Of a DNA stretch of 35,236 nt, positions 16,226-25,200 are shown in pieces. Every line of letters begins with the position of its first letter. The first letter of the stretch is position 1. A model generated the notes under the pieces. That model did not search any database. It was given only the letters and a program-made list of their open reading frames with translations, and was not told where the DNA came from. A program made the translations under genes and the position numbers. The DNA is taken from contig JANQLF010000088.1 in NCBI GenBank assembly GCA_028280785.1, forward strand, positions 1 through 35,236. The letters are read 5' to 3'. This DNA is from Planctomycetota bacterium (GTDB lineage: Bacteria > Planctomycetota > UBA11346).

Positions 16226-17248
16226 ATGCTGCGCCTCGCGTCAGTCATTATTGCACTATCGTTTACGTTGCTTTTATCAGCAGCAGAATTACGCCCAGTT
16301 ATGGCAACCATCGTTATGAAAGATGGTAAACCAGTCGAATACGCTGTCTTCAACAACAATGTTGATAAAGTAGCGGTTGGTTCAGCGGCAAATGATGCCA
16401 GACCGGCATCGAGCGTCGATTGGAAGCGCATCAGTCACATCGATTACGGTCGTACCTGGCGTGGATCCGAGTATTCACGTTCACTCGGTGCCTTGGCTCG
16501 CGGAAATTGGGATGAGGCCATAGCTGGATTTGCTAAATCATTAGAAGGGAAAAGTGAAAAGCTCCGTGTTGAGTCGCACATTAGTCAGGCTAAGGCCTAT
16601 GCAGGCAAAAAAGATTTTGCTCAAGCAGTGGCAACATTGGAAAAACTCTGTGCGATGTTTCCACGCCATCGTGATTCCTGTGACTTTTATATGTTGATTG
16701 GTGAGTACCAGATTAAAGCCAAAAATGCTGGTGGTGCTGATACGGTTGCGAAGCGCTTAGATAATATGAAAGAATGGGCCCCACGTAACGTTGCTAACGC
16801 AGCGATGCTGCGTGCCAATATTGCCAAAGCGTCTGGGAAGCCAGATGTGGCGATCACTACTATAAACGAAGCGCTCGGAAAAATAACGGGCGAACAATCG
16901 CCGGATGCGATATCCAGTCTGGCCTTTGATTTAGTAACCTTGCTGATCAAAGCAAAAAAATACGATGAAGCTATTGCTGCCGGCACCAAATATCAGTGGT
17001 GGCCAAATTCAAATCCCAATATCTCACCAAGTATTCATCAAGCACTGTCAGATTGCTACGTCGCTAAAGAGGATTTGCCAAAGGCTTTTCATCATGCAGC
17101 GATTGCCGCAACGGCGGATGGCGCAAGTCCAGAAGTCTCGCGTAAGGCTAACACGTCTGCACGCAAGATTTTTAGCGCTATTAAAAAGGCCAATGCTGAT
17201 GATGAGGCCTTGATTAAAAAATATCAAAAAGCCCTGAGTAATTTATAG
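16226..17248 (+). CDS. Secreted TPR protein, paralogue of the next gene
   Basis: The product (340 residues) has a signal peptide (about 1-19, ending LLLSAAE). A small N-terminal beta domain follows (about 25-75, TIVMKDGKPVEYAVFNNN to VDWKRISHIDYG), then several TPR-like helix pairs (GNWDEAIAGFAKSL, KKDFAQAVATLEKL, AKKYDEAIAAG). The N-terminal domain and first TPRs align with those of the next gene, so the two arose by tandem duplication. The function is unknown; TPRs suggest protein binding in the periplasm. A GGAG precedes the ATG by a few bases and the gap to the previous stop is 2 bp, so it is in one operon with the large TPR gene. Confidence 0.82.
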   Translation: MLRLASVIIALSFTLLLSAAELRPVMATIVMKDGKPVEYAVFNNNVDKVAVGSAANDARPASSVDWKRISHIDYGRTWRGSEYSRSLGALARGNWDEAIAGFAKSLEGKSEKLRVESHISQAKAYAGKKDFAQAVATLEKLCAMFPRHRDSCDFYMLIGEYQIKAKNAGGADTVAKRLDNMKEWAPRNVANAAMLRANIAKASGKPDVAITTINEALGKITGEQSPDAISSLAFDLVTLLIKAKKYDEAIAAGTKYQWWPNSNPNISPSIHQALSDCYVAKEDLPKAFHHAAIAATADGASPEVSRKANTSARKIFSAIKKANADDEALIKKYQKALSNL

Positions 17249-17257
17249 AGGTTAACT

Positions 17258-18478
17258 ATGCGAATTTTTGTTTCCGCGTCTTTATTACTACTGTGCAGCT
17301 TTGTTTTAAACATCGCCGCGGCAGCCGATAATCGTGATACCATTGTTAAACGCGATGGTAAAACCGTGCGCGCTTACATACTCGATGAGAAAATAAGTGA
17401 GATGGTTTATAGCTCGAGACCAGAGGGCGGTTCAGAGCAGACCGTGCGTTGGAAAGACGTCAAATCGTTCTCGTATAAAGCGCAGGAAGGTGGTCTGTGG
17501 AATGGTGGTCCGATTAAGGCGATGTATGATGGTGACTATGATGGCGCAGCGAAATCATTTGCTGGCATTGGTGGCATTAGCAATGCCGAAGGTGATTGGA
17601 AGCTCAAGGAAAAAGAAGAGTGGGAAGCCATCCCAAAATGGAAACGCGCTTATGGATTATTTCATTTGGGTGATGCCTTAGAAAAGAAAGGCGAACGTGC
17701 TGAAGCGGCCAAGGTCTTTGGTATTTTAGCCGAGAGTTTACCAGAGCATCGTTTGGCTCTCTATGCTATTTTTCGACAAGGAATCAACTTAGCACTTTCT
17801 GGAGGTGATGCTAAAGCTGCCTTGGCAGGCGTTAAAAAATTCACCACCACAGATGCTGGTAGTTTAGCAGGCGACATGGAGAAAGCCTTAGGGGTAATCA
17901 TCCATGTAGGCAATGATGATATGGCCAAGGCAAAACGTGAAGCTGGTCGTGTACGTTCGCGATTTCGCGAAATCCCAGCAGATTGGATTTTTTGGCGTGA
18001 GCTGTGGTCCGGTATTTTATTGGAGCATAAAGAATTTGATGCGGCAATGATCATTTATGATGAATTGCATCAAAGAATGGGTTCTTCGCCAAAGCGTCGT
18101 GGTCGCACTGCCATTGCCAAAGCGCGTGCGCTTAAGGCAGCTGGTAAAACTGATGAAGCCCTTTTTTACTACTTACAGTTAGATGTCCTGCCATTTGCCG
18201 GCACTGCCGATATTGCAGAGGCGCGCATGGAAGCGGCTAAGATTTATATTGAGCGTATTAAAGAAATGGAAGACGGTGATGAAAAGATTCGTATCACTGA
18301 ATTAGCCAAGCAATTACTTAACGGTGTGGTTAATCACGGCCCGCTCTTTAATGAGATGCGCGTGAATGCACAACTGATGATTACCGAACAGTTTTCTGAT
18401 GGCGCTGCCGAAGGTGAGGCTGACGCGGGTGCTGAGGAAGAAGCACCGGCAGAAGATGCTGAAAAGAAAGAAGAATAG
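17258..18478 (+). CDS. Secreted TPR protein with acidic C-terminal tail, paralogue of the preceding gene
   Basis: The 406-residue product has a signal peptide (about 1-22, ending LNIAAAA). The same small beta domain as its neighbour follows (TIVKRDGKTVRAYILDEK to VRWKDVKSFSYK), then TPR-like repeats (FHLGDALEKKGERAEAAKVFGIL, ARALKAAGKTDEALFYYLQL). The tail is rich in Ala and Glu (from about residue 382 to the end). The spacing (9 bp) and the AGAGG before the ATG show it is co-transcribed with the paralogue upstream. It is the last gene of the set and is followed by a strong terminator. No enzymatic motif is visible. A periplasmic complex with the two preceding proteins is an inference from co-location and shared architecture. 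Confidence 0.82.
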   Translation: MRIFVSASLLLLCSFVLNIAAAADNRDTIVKRDGKTVRAYILDEKISEMVYSSRPEGGSEQTVRWKDVKSFSYKAQEGGLWNGGPIKAMYDGDYDGAAKSFAGIGGISNAEGDWKLKEKEEWEAIPKWKRAYGLFHLGDALEKKGERAEAAKVFGILAESLPEHRLALYAIFRQGINLALSGGDAKAALAGVKKFTTTDAGSLAGDMEKALGVIIHVGNDDMAKAKREAGRVRSRFREIPADWIFWRELWSGILLEHKEFDAAMIIYDELHQRMGSSPKRRGRTAIAKARALKAAGKTDEALFYYLQLDVLPFAGTADIAEARMEAAKIYIERIKEMEDGDEKIRITELAKQLLNGVVNHGPLFNEMRVNAQLMITEQFSDGAAEGEADAGAEEEAPAEDAEKKEE

Positions 18479-18497
18479 GCAGAGTCAAATCAAGATT

Positions 18498-18529
18498 AAA
18501 AAAGGCAGCTCAATGAGCTGCCTTTTTTT
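18498..18529. terminator. Bidirectional Rho-independent terminator
   Basis: GGCAGCTC (18504-18511) pairs perfectly with GAGCTGCC (18515-18522) around a 3-base loop, flanked by six A on the left and seven T on the right. It therefore has a U-tract on both strands and serves the convergent TPR operon (+) and the PDZ gene (-). Confidence 0.92.
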
Positions 18530-18539
18530 GTAAGATTAA

Positions 18540-19346
18540 TTAAGGAGCATCCGGTGTCGGATTGTCTGGATCGGCACCGCCTGCGGACTTCTTTTCATCA
18601 TTGCTTGGCGCAGCCTTTTGTTTCTCGTTGTTGGTTTGCTTATCGTCTTTAGTTTCAGGCGCGGCCTTTTCGTTATCTGCCTTCTTTTCGCTACCTTCCT
18701 TTCCATCTTTTCCGCCTTTATCTTCTTGTTCTTTCTTGGCGTCTATTTCACCATCACCGTCTTTGTCCAGTTTATTGCTGCTAATACTTATTTCGACTTT
18801 GAGTACAAATTCACCATCGGGGTAAACTTTTTTAAACTCACGCGCTGCTTCTTCAATTTTTTCAGGAAGCTGTTCGAGGGTCTTGTTGAGTCCGTGCATG
18901 GCTAGGGCTAAGGCTGCATTCGCATTGCCTTTACCTTTAAGCGCTGCTAATTCTTTCAGCTTTTTCTCGTTTTCTTTAGTAATGACAGAAAGATTTTTGC
19001 TGCTTGGGCGAACCTTCAGGACACCTTTCAAAGTTAATTTTTCTTCACCGCGCTCGATGCCGAGGCGAATAGTATCGCCGGGTTTGTGGTTATTAAGCGC
19101 GACCTGTAAATCATCAATGCCGTTAATACGCCACGAGTTCTTATCACTTGCGAGATCAGTGATAACATCATTTACTTTTAATCCCATTTCTTGGGCGGTA
19201 GAATTGGGTTTGATAGATTTAACAAAAACCTGTGCATCAAAGCCAGTAGTCGTATCAGGTGTAATGCCAAGCCATGGTCGATTGTCTTCAGCGCATACAG
19301 TGCCGAGAAGCGTGCATAACATCACGCAGCAAAGAATACGAAACAT
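18540..19346 (-). CDS. Secreted PDZ-domain protein with charged low-complexity tail
   Basis: The 268-residue product begins with a signal peptide (1 to about 19, ending TVCA). A PDZ domain follows at about residues 24-110, with the carboxylate-loop start WLGITP, the VKSIKPNSTAQEMGLKVNDVI element and the GDTIRLGIERG strand. A helical linker runs to about residue 172. Asp194-Asp202 shows the calcium-binding pattern D-x-D-x-D-G-x-x-D. The rest is a K/E/D/N-rich, probably disordered tail. There is no protease domain, so it is not a DegP-type enzyme; it probably binds protein C-termini in the periplasm. A GGGGA lies 5 to 6 bases before the ATG, and the 12 bp gap indicates an operon with the other PDZ gene upstream. 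Confidence 0.82.
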   Translation of the reverse strand: MFRILCCVMLCTLLGTVCAEDNRPWLGITPDTTTGFDAQVFVKSIKPNSTAQEMGLKVNDVITDLASDKNSWRINGIDDLQVALNNHKPGDTIRLGIERGEEKLTLKGVLKVRPSSKNLSVITKENEKKLKELAALKGKGNANAALALAMHGLNKTLEQLPEKIEEAAREFKKVYPDGEFVLKVEISISSNKLDKDGDGEIDAKKEQEDKGGKDGKEGSEKKADNEKAAPETKDDKQTNNEKQKAAPSNDEKKSAGGADPDNPTPDAP

Positions 19347-19358
19347 GTGTTCCCCAGT

Positions 19359-20246
19359 TTAGAGTTCGTTGGCGTCGATGCTAAATGCGTATTGCAATTG
19401 TAAATTAGGAACTGCCGCAGCAAAGATCTGTGCTTGTGGGCTTAATTCGACAGGTGGCAATTCAGCAGGAGGTTCGACAGCACCATGAAGTAATTCGCTG
19501 TCGACGTCCACTTCATAATGAAATGCAAAATCAACACCGGATAATTCAATTGCTGGAAGGCTATAATCAGGCAGCAGGCCGAGTTCTTTGGCCATAAATG
19601 CATCAGCGTCGATGTTATTCCAATCAGGCATATCAGCTAAATCGCCTTGTGCTTTTTTATGTGCATCAATGTGCTTGGCTAAATTATCCTGACGTTGTTG
19701 CGCATGTTCCATGCGACGTTCCAAGCGGCGCTTTTGCATATCGCGGTAGCGTTGTTCGGCTTTGTCGTCTAAACGACGCTTCGGTACACTGTCTAACCAT
19801 TCACGAAATTGACCGTCGTGCGTATTAACATTGCCATTACGCGTAATTAAGACGCTGACATCATCACCAACTTCACTTCCATTTACGATTTCGCGTAGTC
19901 GCGTCATGCTGTCAATTTCAGTACCATTAATGCTTAAAATAATATCACCTGGTTGGAGGCCCATGTGATCGGCAGCGGTATTAGGAAACACGCGACGCAC
20001 GTAGACACCTTGGTCTGGCGTGGTGCCATTCACACGTTGCGCATGTGATGGTGGTGGCGTCATTTGAATGCCGAGCATTGGCGGACCGCTTGGTGCTGGC
20101 GGTTCTGGATCCGCTTCGGGAACGGGGTCGTTCATCGGTTCAAAGAAATCATCAGGATACTCATCCGTTGCATCTTCGGCGATGACGGGATTCCAAGCTA
20201 GGCAGCTTAAACCGAGACAGATTCCAATAAGGCTGAGTCGACGCAT
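19359..20246 (-). CDS. Secreted PDZ-domain protein
   Basis: The 295-residue product has a signal peptide (about 1-23, ending PVIAED) and an acidic, Pro-rich segment (residues 25-55). A clear PDZ domain follows (about 57-140), with GVYVRRVFPNTAADHMGLQPGDIILSINGTEI-type core features: the GLQPGDII element and the helix with DSMTRLREIV. A highly charged helical region (RYRDMQKRRLERRMEHAQQR, about 165-195) and a C-terminal Leu/Pro-rich part follow. No catalytic domain is present. GGAG lies 8 bases before the ATG. Together with the next PDZ gene it forms a pair downstream of ftsY (71 bp gap). Its partner proteins are unknown; the two PDZ proteins differ outside the PDZ core. Confidence 0.82.
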   Translation of the reverse strand: MRRLSLIGICLGLSCLAWNPVIAEDATDEYPDDFFEPMNDPVPEADPEPPAPSGPPMLGIQMTPPPSHAQRVNGTTPDQGVYVRRVFPNTAADHMGLQPGDIILSINGTEIDSMTRLREIVNGSEVGDDVSVLITRNGNVNTHDGQFREWLDSVPKRRLDDKAEQRYRDMQKRRLERRMEHAQQRQDNLAKHIDAHKKAQGDLADMPDWNNIDADAFMAKELGLLPDYSLPAIELSGVDFAFHYEVDVDSELLHGAVEPPAELPPVELSPQAQIFAAAVPNLQLQYAFSIDANEL

Positions 20247-20317
20247 GTCGCTATCTCCACACTAAGTATGCATATTCGAGCGGACTTGTTAAGGGAGACG
20301 TTGGCGAGGGGATGCGC

Positions 20318-21268
20318 TTACTCGTCTTCAGCGAGTTCACCAAATATGGCTTCGATATAGGCATCTGGGTCGAAGGGTTGCAGGTCGTCCATTTGCTCAC
20401 CAACACCGATATAGCGGATTGGTAAGCCGAGTTCGCGCTTGATCGAGAGCGCGCAACCGCCTTTGGCTGTACCATCTAACTTGGTTAAAATTAAGCCACT
20501 TACACCCATCGATTGGCTAAAGATACGGGCCTGCTGAATGGCGTTTTGGCCTGAAGTCGCATCAATGACCAAGAGGGTTTCGTGGGGTGCTTCAGGATAT
20601 TTCTTCTGAATGACCCGGCGAATCTTCTCGAGTTCGCGCATTAGGTCGTCACGGTTATGCAGACGTCCGGCTGTGTCGATGAGGACTAGGTCAGCACCAC
20701 GTGCTTCGGCAGCAATGATCGCATCAAAGGCAACAGCAGCGGCATCAGCGCCGTCATGTTGTTTAACGATATCAACACCAATGCGCTCAGACCAAATGCT
20801 GAGCTGCTCAATGGCTGCGGCACGATAGGTGTCGCCAGCAGCAAGGAGGACTTCTTTGCCCTGATCTTTAAAACGCTTAGCTAATTTGGCAATGGAGGTG
20901 GTTTTGCCGGTGCCGTTCACACCAACGATGAGTACGACGGTTGGTCCAGCGCTTGCTGTTTTCAGTTCATCGGACGAAGCCTCTTGTAATTCTTCGCGCA
21001 AACTGCGCTTCAAAAAATCGAGTAACGCTTCACCTTCAGCGGCTTCACCCTGCTTAAAGCGCGTTTGAATGTCTTCTAAAATTTCGTCGGTTTTGGCAAT
21101 GCCGATATCTGCGGCGATTAAAATATCTTCAAGCTCTTCAAGGAATTGCTTATCGATGACACGGCCTTTGCCGATTAAGCCACGGAGTGCATCACCGAAT
21201 ACACTACGGGTTTTTGCCAATCCGCTTTTGATGCGCTTGAAGAATTTACCAACGATACCAAAGACCAT
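20318..21268 (-). CDS. ftsY: Signal recognition particle receptor FtsY
   Basis: FtsY docks SRP-bound ribosomes at the inner membrane and, with Ffh, hydrolyses GTP to hand over nascent chains to the translocon. The 316-residue protein has the N domain helices (about 1-100) and the GTPase domain with GVNGTGKT (116-123), the DTYRAAA motif of SRP GTPases (146-152), DTAGR, TKLDGTAKGG and the closing GVGEQMDDLQPFD. The acidic A domain of E. coli FtsY is absent; a short basic N-terminal helix (FFKRIKSGLAK) probably provides membrane contact, as in many other bacteria. GAGG lies 8 bases before the ATG. It diverges from the methyltransferase gene across 105 bp. Confidence 0.97.
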   Translation of the reverse strand: MVFGIVGKFFKRIKSGLAKTRSVFGDALRGLIGKGRVIDKQFLEELEDILIAADIGIAKTDEILEDIQTRFKQGEAAEGEALLDFLKRSLREELQEASSDELKTASAGPTVVLIVGVNGTGKTTSIAKLAKRFKDQGKEVLLAAGDTYRAAAIEQLSIWSERIGVDIVKQHDGADAAAVAFDAIIAAEARGADLVLIDTAGRLHNRDDLMRELEKIRRVIQKKYPEAPHETLLVIDATSGQNAIQQARIFSQSMGVSGLILTKLDGTAKGGCALSIKRELGLPIRYIGVGEQMDDLQPFDPDAYIEAIFGELAEDE

Positions 21269-21373
21269 TTCAGAACCTCACTGCGGTCCACGATGCTATA
21301 GCCTGACAGAGAAAACAAAGCGCAATGAGGCGCACTTTTCTTAGCGAAATCAGCTCAAGGATAGCTAGCAGCA

Positions 21374-22159
21374 ATGGCCAAACACGAATTACATCAATTT
21401 GATCTGATCCCAGCAGTTGCTAAACGCATCGTTGCAGAGGCTGATCTGAGCGCGGGATCGGCTGTTTTTGAAATTGGTCCAGGTACAGGGTCCTTAACCG
21501 AGCCGATGCTTGATGCAGGTGCTCAGATTTATGCCGTTGAAATAGATGCACAGCGTGCAGGGGATTTGCGCCAACGTTTTGCCGATGCTATCAGCCACGG
21601 AGCACTGCAGGTTCTGGTTGGCGATGCGCATACGATGATGCCACTGTTTAATGATGTGTGGCGCATTATTGCTAATCCGCCATTTCAACATACCGCGAGT
21701 TTATTGCGCAAGTGCTTGCTTGAAGATTTACCGAGCGGCAGTCCGCAACGCATTGATTTAGTGCTGCAGCAAGACACTGCTGAGAAATGGGTGGGTCGGC
21801 GAGGCGAAGAAACGCGCTCAAGCATTTTAGCGCAATTGTGGGGTGAGGCCTCTATCAGCGCCCATCTCAAGCGCAGTGATGTGAAACCTGCTAGTCATGT
21901 TGATTTGTGCGTCTTTTCTTTACGTCGTCGTGAAGATGCATTGAGTCCGGCAGACCTGCGCTGTGTTGATAGCTTGTTGAACATTGCTTTTGCTGGCCCG
22001 CATTCGGTTCGTAATGCCCTGCGCAAGGTGACGACACCAGCGATACTAAAACGACAGTCCAAAGAACATGCTTGGCAGGCCGATGCCCATCCACGTAGCT
22101 TGTCTGCAATTGCCTGGCATTCATTGGCTATGTTTTTGCGCTCGCTAAACAAAATCTAG
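21374..22159 (+). CDS. KsgA/Erm-superfamily rRNA adenine N6-methyltransferase, divergent
   Basis: The protein has the SAM-binding motif I FEIGPGTGSLTEPML (32-46), the acidic residue of motif II (VEID, 55-58), GDA (83-85) and motif IV as NPPF (101-104), followed by an Erm/KsgA-like C-terminal helical domain. Classical KsgA/RsmA has NLPY at motif IV and a Q-N-F-L element at the N-terminus. Here motif IV is NPPF and the N-terminal element reads HQFDLIP, closer in style to Erm-type or unassigned members. It may dimethylate 16S A1518/A1519 (RsmA) or an adenine in 23S rRNA, and the sequence does not decide. The Shine-Dalgarno sequence is weak (AAGGA 13 bases upstream). The length of 261 residues is normal for both subfamilies. 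Confidence 0.8.
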   Translation: MAKHELHQFDLIPAVAKRIVAEADLSAGSAVFEIGPGTGSLTEPMLDAGAQIYAVEIDAQRAGDLRQRFADAISHGALQVLVGDAHTMMPLFNDVWRIIANPPFQHTASLLRKCLLEDLPSGSPQRIDLVLQQDTAEKWVGRRGEETRSSILAQLWGEASISAHLKRSDVKPASHVDLCVFSLRRREDALSPADLRCVDSLLNIAFAGPHSVRNALRKVTTPAILKRQSKEHAWQADAHPRSLSAIAWHSLAMFLRSLNKI

Positions 22160-22296
22160 AGTTACAGCAAATAATTTAGACAATCTGGCTAGACTATGGC
22201 TTCTTTATTCGCCTAATTTAGACGACATGATTGAATCTGCGTCACCGCTTTGGGTCGATGTAGTTAGTCCAATAGCCAAATAGTGAGGAATTGAAT

Positions 22297-25200
22297 ATGA
22301 GAATGTTGTCTGCCATTTTTGTCTGCTGTCTGCTGCTATCGCAAGAACTTGCAGCGAGTGAAGTTGTCGCCGAAGACTTTGAAGCAACGCAGTGGCACGT
22401 TGATCAGTATTCCAGGGCCAGGGGTAAAGCGGCTTTGAGTATGGAGGCTGCGCCTGAGGCAAGTGCTTCGAAGAAATCTCTGCACCTAACGGTTCCATTT
22501 AATGGCAAAGAATTCCAGTGGTGTACGGTTAAGCCGGTAGCGCCGTTGTATATTCCTGGCGTATTAAAACGGGTGCGCTTTTGGGCAAAAATTAGTGATG
22601 CTAGCTATGGTATAGAATTGGGATTTCAAAATGGTTGGTATCAAGGCAAGCAAGATAAAAAAGGTTTAAAGCACTCTTTCCAATTTAAAGCAGCCAATAC
22701 CTGGCAATTATGTGAAATGGATATTCCAGGTGACTGGCGCCAGCCGCTCGCATTGGCTTCTTTTAATGTGCACAATTGGTCGAAAGAAAAGCAAGCAAAA
22801 GAGGTGCAGATTTGGATAGATGATATCAGCATTGAAACCGATTTGAGTAACGTGGATAAACAAGGACGTTTAAAGTCTTGGGCTGCTAATCCAAATGAAC
22901 GCAGTGGTGAAAAGAAAAAGCACCCACATACCCCATTATTTGAATTAACAGCAAAACCACATGAACTCTGCGCTGTCTATGTCGAGCAAGATGCTGCATT
23001 TGATCTTTCGGTACGCTCGTGGTTGGGTAAAGCGATTAACGGTTCGCTTGCTTATGTTGTGCGTGACCACCAGGAGCAAGAGGTTACTAAGGGTTCAAGT
23101 AAGGTTTCTATTCAAAGTGTCTATAAGCAGGAACTAAAAATACCGAAACAAGGATTCGGATTATATTATCTTGATTTAGCCTTGTTCTATGACGGCAATG
23201 TGGAAAAGCAGCGCATTCGTTTTGTGCAGTTACCAAAAGCAGTTGATTTAAGCGAAGAACAACGCGACCGTTCACCGTATGGACTTAATGTGCACGGTGG
23301 TCGCGCTGTACTTATTACACCATTTACTAAAGCCGGTATTCCATGGTTCCGCGACTATGTTTTCAACAAAAACCATTCAAAAATATGCCGCGGTAAAGAC
23401 GGTGAATATAACGGCTGGCCGTATTTCAAACCGTTAGTCGAGCAATATAAAAAACATAACGTGCGCGTCTTGGGCTGTCGCGGTGGACGCATGCAACATA
23501 TAACTAAAGAACAAGCCGAATCAGGTGTTTTTCCGCCACTTAAGCAAGAATGGATTGATGAGTACACTGATTTAGTAAAACGTTTTCCCTACATCCATCA
23601 CTGGGAAATCGATAATGAATATGATTTACATAAAGAAAATTATGAAATAGAGAAAACTATCGGTTGGAAGAATTACGGCGTCAACCACCGCGACTTCGGT
23701 AAAATGATGAAGGATGTAACTGGTGGGAAGAAGTTTGCGGTAGAAAATGGTCGTGCAGGGATTTGGCCAGATCGATTAGAAGAACAAATTGATGGTGGTT
23801 ATTTCAAAGACATCCAAGTGGCGAACGTGCACCATTATAGTGGTATAGAGCCAGCTGAAATTAATTATGGTAACTTCAATACTGGTTTTGATGGACGTAA
23901 AGGACGATTATTTTTTGATAATTTACGCGCAACTAAAAAGGTTGCTCAAAAAGATGGTGTTAAGCGCGAAGTGTGGTTGACCGAATTTGGATGGGATACC
24001 AAAGCTGGTCATGTTGTTTCTCACTATGAACAAGCAGCATTTTTACCACGCGGATTTATGTGCTTCATTATGGCCGACATAGATAAATCCTTTTGGTTTT
24101 TCGATATCGATTCAAATACAGCGGATAATTTTTTTGATGGTTGTGGTTTGTTAATGCATCACCCAAATTTTGAACCCAAATTAGCGCTTAGCGCTATGGC
24201 TGGATTAACCCAGCGTTTGCCAGATCCAAAAGCGTTGGGCCAAGTAAATATTGGTGATGGAACCTGGGGTTATGCCTTTGAACAAAGTGGAAAAGTTGTT
24301 GTCGCATTATTTTCAGTTACCGATGATAAAGGACCTTCGTACACCTTTGAAGCCGAAGCGCTGCATGATTTCCTTGGTAATCCAATAGGCGATAAAAAAG
24401 TCCAGCTGAGTCTTGCCCCGGTTTATGCGACTGGCATTAAGAAAACCGATCCATTATATTTACAGACTGCTTATGGATTAAACAGCGATTATTTAGTGTA
24501 TAGCGCTGTTGGTGACACCATTCAATCGCGTTTGGGTATACATAATAATAGAGTACAAGCTATGAATGGACATGTCAGTTTTGAAGTGCCAAAAAACTGG
24601 GAAGTCTCCGATCAAACGCGGTTTACAGTAGGCAAACCAGGTTCTCGTGAAGAGGTCCCATTTAATATCAAAGTGCCATTGGATGCACCAATTGGTGAGC
24701 ATAAAGCCTACGCGGTTATCCATGAAAGCGGAACATTAATTAAGCGCATTCCATTACGTATTTTAGTTCAAAATCCGGTTAACATGGAAGTCAGTGCTAT
24801 TATGTATCGACCTGGCAAAACAGAGGTAGTAGTAAAAGTCCGAAACACATCACAAAATGTAGTGAATGGATCGCTTGATGTATCGTTACCAAAAGGCTGG
24901 TCGGTTGAGACACCGAGTGTTGCAATTGACGGTCTCGCTGCTGAGGAAACCAAAGAAATTAAACTAGCACTTGATTGGAAGGCTGAATGGAAAGCGGATG
25001 AGCAGGCTATGGTTACTGTTAAAACGCAAACCGGTTTTCAATTAACTAAAGCAATTGTTCCTAATCATTACACTATTCATAAAGCAAAGAATCTCAGCTT
25101 AGATGGTGATCTCAGTGATTGGGCGCCAGAGTCTAAATGGTCGACTTGGATGATGGGCGTTGATATGGGTGAAGCACAAACCGATATGCATGTTGCTTGG

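Noticed and set aside
18562..18905. Plus-strand hydrophobic frames opposite the PDZ protein tail
   Set aside because: They are the complement of the Lys/Glu/Asp-rich codons of the PDZ protein, which read as Phe/Leu/Ser-rich on the other strand.
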